In this document: positions 6,093 through 6,745 of the stretch, in pieces | Position numbering within the stretch: position 1 is the stretch's first letter | Layout: each line of letters opens with the position of its first letter | Origin: JAVBKB01 sp031554275 | GTDB taxonomy: Bacteria > Bacillota > Bacilli > JARBTR01 | Reading direction: 5' to 3' | Length of the DNA: 6,745 bases | NCBI GenBank assembly: GCA_031554275.1 | Contig: JAVBKB010000170.1 | Location: 1-6,745, forward strand | Notes under the pieces: model-generated | What the model saw: only the letters and a program-made list of their open reading frames with translations | Told to the model about the DNA's origin: nothing | Databases searched by the model: none | Program-made: the position numbers and the translations under genes

Positions 6093-6098
6093 TAGGGC

Positions 6099-6479
6099 TT
6101 ACATCGTTGCCTCTGGCTCAGTACCAATCAGTTTCGCAATCGAGTTATCATCATTCAAAACGGCTACCTTTGGTATATGGATAAGTGCTTTATCCGCTTC
6201 CATTAACGCATATGTAATGATAATGACCTTATCACCAGGTTGAACTAGTCGGGCAGCTGAACCGTTTAAACAGATCACCTTTGAACCTCTTTTGCCAGGA
6301 ATAATATAGGTTTCTAATCTTGCACCATTGTTGTTATTGACAACTTGAACTTTTTCATTCGCAATCATTCCTACAGTATCCATCAAATCTTCATCAATTG
6401 TGATGCTACCCATATAATTGAGATTTGCTTCAGTAACAGTAGCGCGGTGCAACTTAGCAGTCATCATATTTCTAAACAT
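6099..6479 (-). CDS. panD: Aspartate 1-decarboxylase (pyruvoyl-dependent)
   Basis: PanD decarboxylates L-aspartate to beta-alanine, which PanC joins to pantoate on the way to coenzyme A. The proenzyme cleaves itself between G24 and S25 (LNYMGSITID), and S25 becomes the pyruvoyl group. The family hallmarks HRATVTEANLNY (11-22), the VNNNNGARLETYIIPG segment (about 46-61) and NGSAARL (71-77) are all present, and 126 residues is the normal length. The start is the ATG at 6479: AAAAGGGG (6487-6494) lies upstream, homologues begin MFRxMM, and G24-S25 numbering then matches the E. coli enzyme. The reading frame stays open for 18 more codons upstream to an ATG at 6533, but nothing supports using it. 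It lies 110 nt after panC, a wider gap than in B. subtilis. Confidence 0.97.
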   Translation of the reverse strand: MFRNMMTAKLHRATVTEANLNYMGSITIDEDLMDTVGMIANEKVQVVNNNNGARLETYIIPGKRGSKVICLNGSAARLVQPGDKVIIITYALMEADKALIHIPKVAVLNDDNSIAKLIGTEPEATM

Positions 6480-6589
6480 TCCTGATCCCCTTTTCATTTG
6501 TATTCTTAAGAACATGTAAAACAATTCGGTCAAAATTTAGCATGAGCAATAAACATCATTTGGACTTTGCAAGGATTTGTTTGAAATTT

Positions 6590-6745
6590 TTATGATGTTA
6601 CTTCAAAAAACAAATTATCTATTAGGCGCACTTTACCATATTGAACTGCAATTGAGATAAGTAGCTCCTTATCTTCTTTGGTTACAATTTTGAGCTCTGG
6701 AAAGGAGTAAACTTCCAAATAATCAAGTGTACCTAGAAAGCAGTT
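6590..6745 (-). CDS. panC: Pantothenate synthetase, C-terminal end only
   Basis: PanC condenses pantoate with beta-alanine using ATP to give pantothenate. Only the last 51 residues lie in the window; the gene is cut by the window edge. The visible part contains LDYLEVYSFPELK and ISIAVQYGKVRLIDNL, which match the C-terminal domain typical of the family (xDYxEV ... RLIDN). Position immediately upstream of panD confirms the assignment. No break or frameshift is seen in this part. Confidence 0.9.
   Translation of the reverse strand, partial: NCFLGTLDYLEVYSFPELKIVTKEDKELLISIAVQYGKVRLIDNLFFEVTS

Noticed and set aside
6480..6533. Longer PanD start 18 codons upstream
   Set aside because: The family starts at MFRxMM, the AAAAGGGG site serves the ATG at 6479, and the extra residues would shift the conserved G24-S25 cleavage numbering.
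1..6745. CRISPR array, insertion sequence, prophage, tRNA or rRNA
   Set aside because: No spaced direct repeats, transposase or phage genes, target duplications or structural RNA sequence were seen.

Overview
The window is a low-GC Firmicutes chromosome segment, most likely from the order Bacillales. Evidence is the AT-rich composition, strong purine-rich ribosome sites, TTG and GTG starts, and a gene order panC-panD-ypmB-aspB-asnS-dnaD-nth that closely follows the Bacillus subtilis panBCD-dinG-ypmA-ypmB-aspB-asnS-dnaD-nth-ypoC region. Genus cannot be fixed from this alone; a Planococcaceae-like or Bacillaceae genome would fit. Nearly all genes lie on the minus strand, so transcription runs from high to low coordinates.

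Layout in transcription order: the 3' end of panC (6590-6745) and panD (6099-6479) make pantothenate. A near-perfect hairpin (6059-6092) follows panD. An extended -10 promoter (about 5993-6001) then starts a ypmB(tseB)-aspB operon (5957-4272), closed by an intrinsic terminator at 4217-4249. asnS (3822-2527) has its own TATAAT promoter and about 100 nt of leader, and ends at a hairpin followed by T7 (2456-2508). dnaD and nth are translationally close (the nth ribosome site lies inside the end of dnaD) and start from an extended -10 promoter next to the dnaD ribosome site. An unrecognised 227-residue protein with two SH3-like segments (857-174) comes last, followed by two tandem hairpin terminators (119-161 and 63-81). 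Bases 1-62 hold nothing I can identify.

The exception to the minus-strand pattern is a complete miniature transcription unit on the plus strand between aspB and asnS. It has a consensus sigma-A promoter (TTGACA-17-TAATAT), a good ribosome site, a 36-codon ORF for a single-span hydrophobic peptide, and an intrinsic terminator. It is the most interesting item here and is below the size limit of most gene callers.

Functionally, the metabolic genes meet at aspartate: AspB makes it, PanD decarboxylates it to beta-alanine for PanC, and AsnS charges the derived asparagine to tRNA. The other genes serve replication initiation/restart (DnaD), base excision repair (Nth) and cell-wall elongation (YpmB/TseB). 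No phage, insertion sequence, CRISPR array, tRNA or rRNA is visible. Apart from the small plus-strand unit and the unknown C-terminal operon gene, this is an ordinary housekeeping region.
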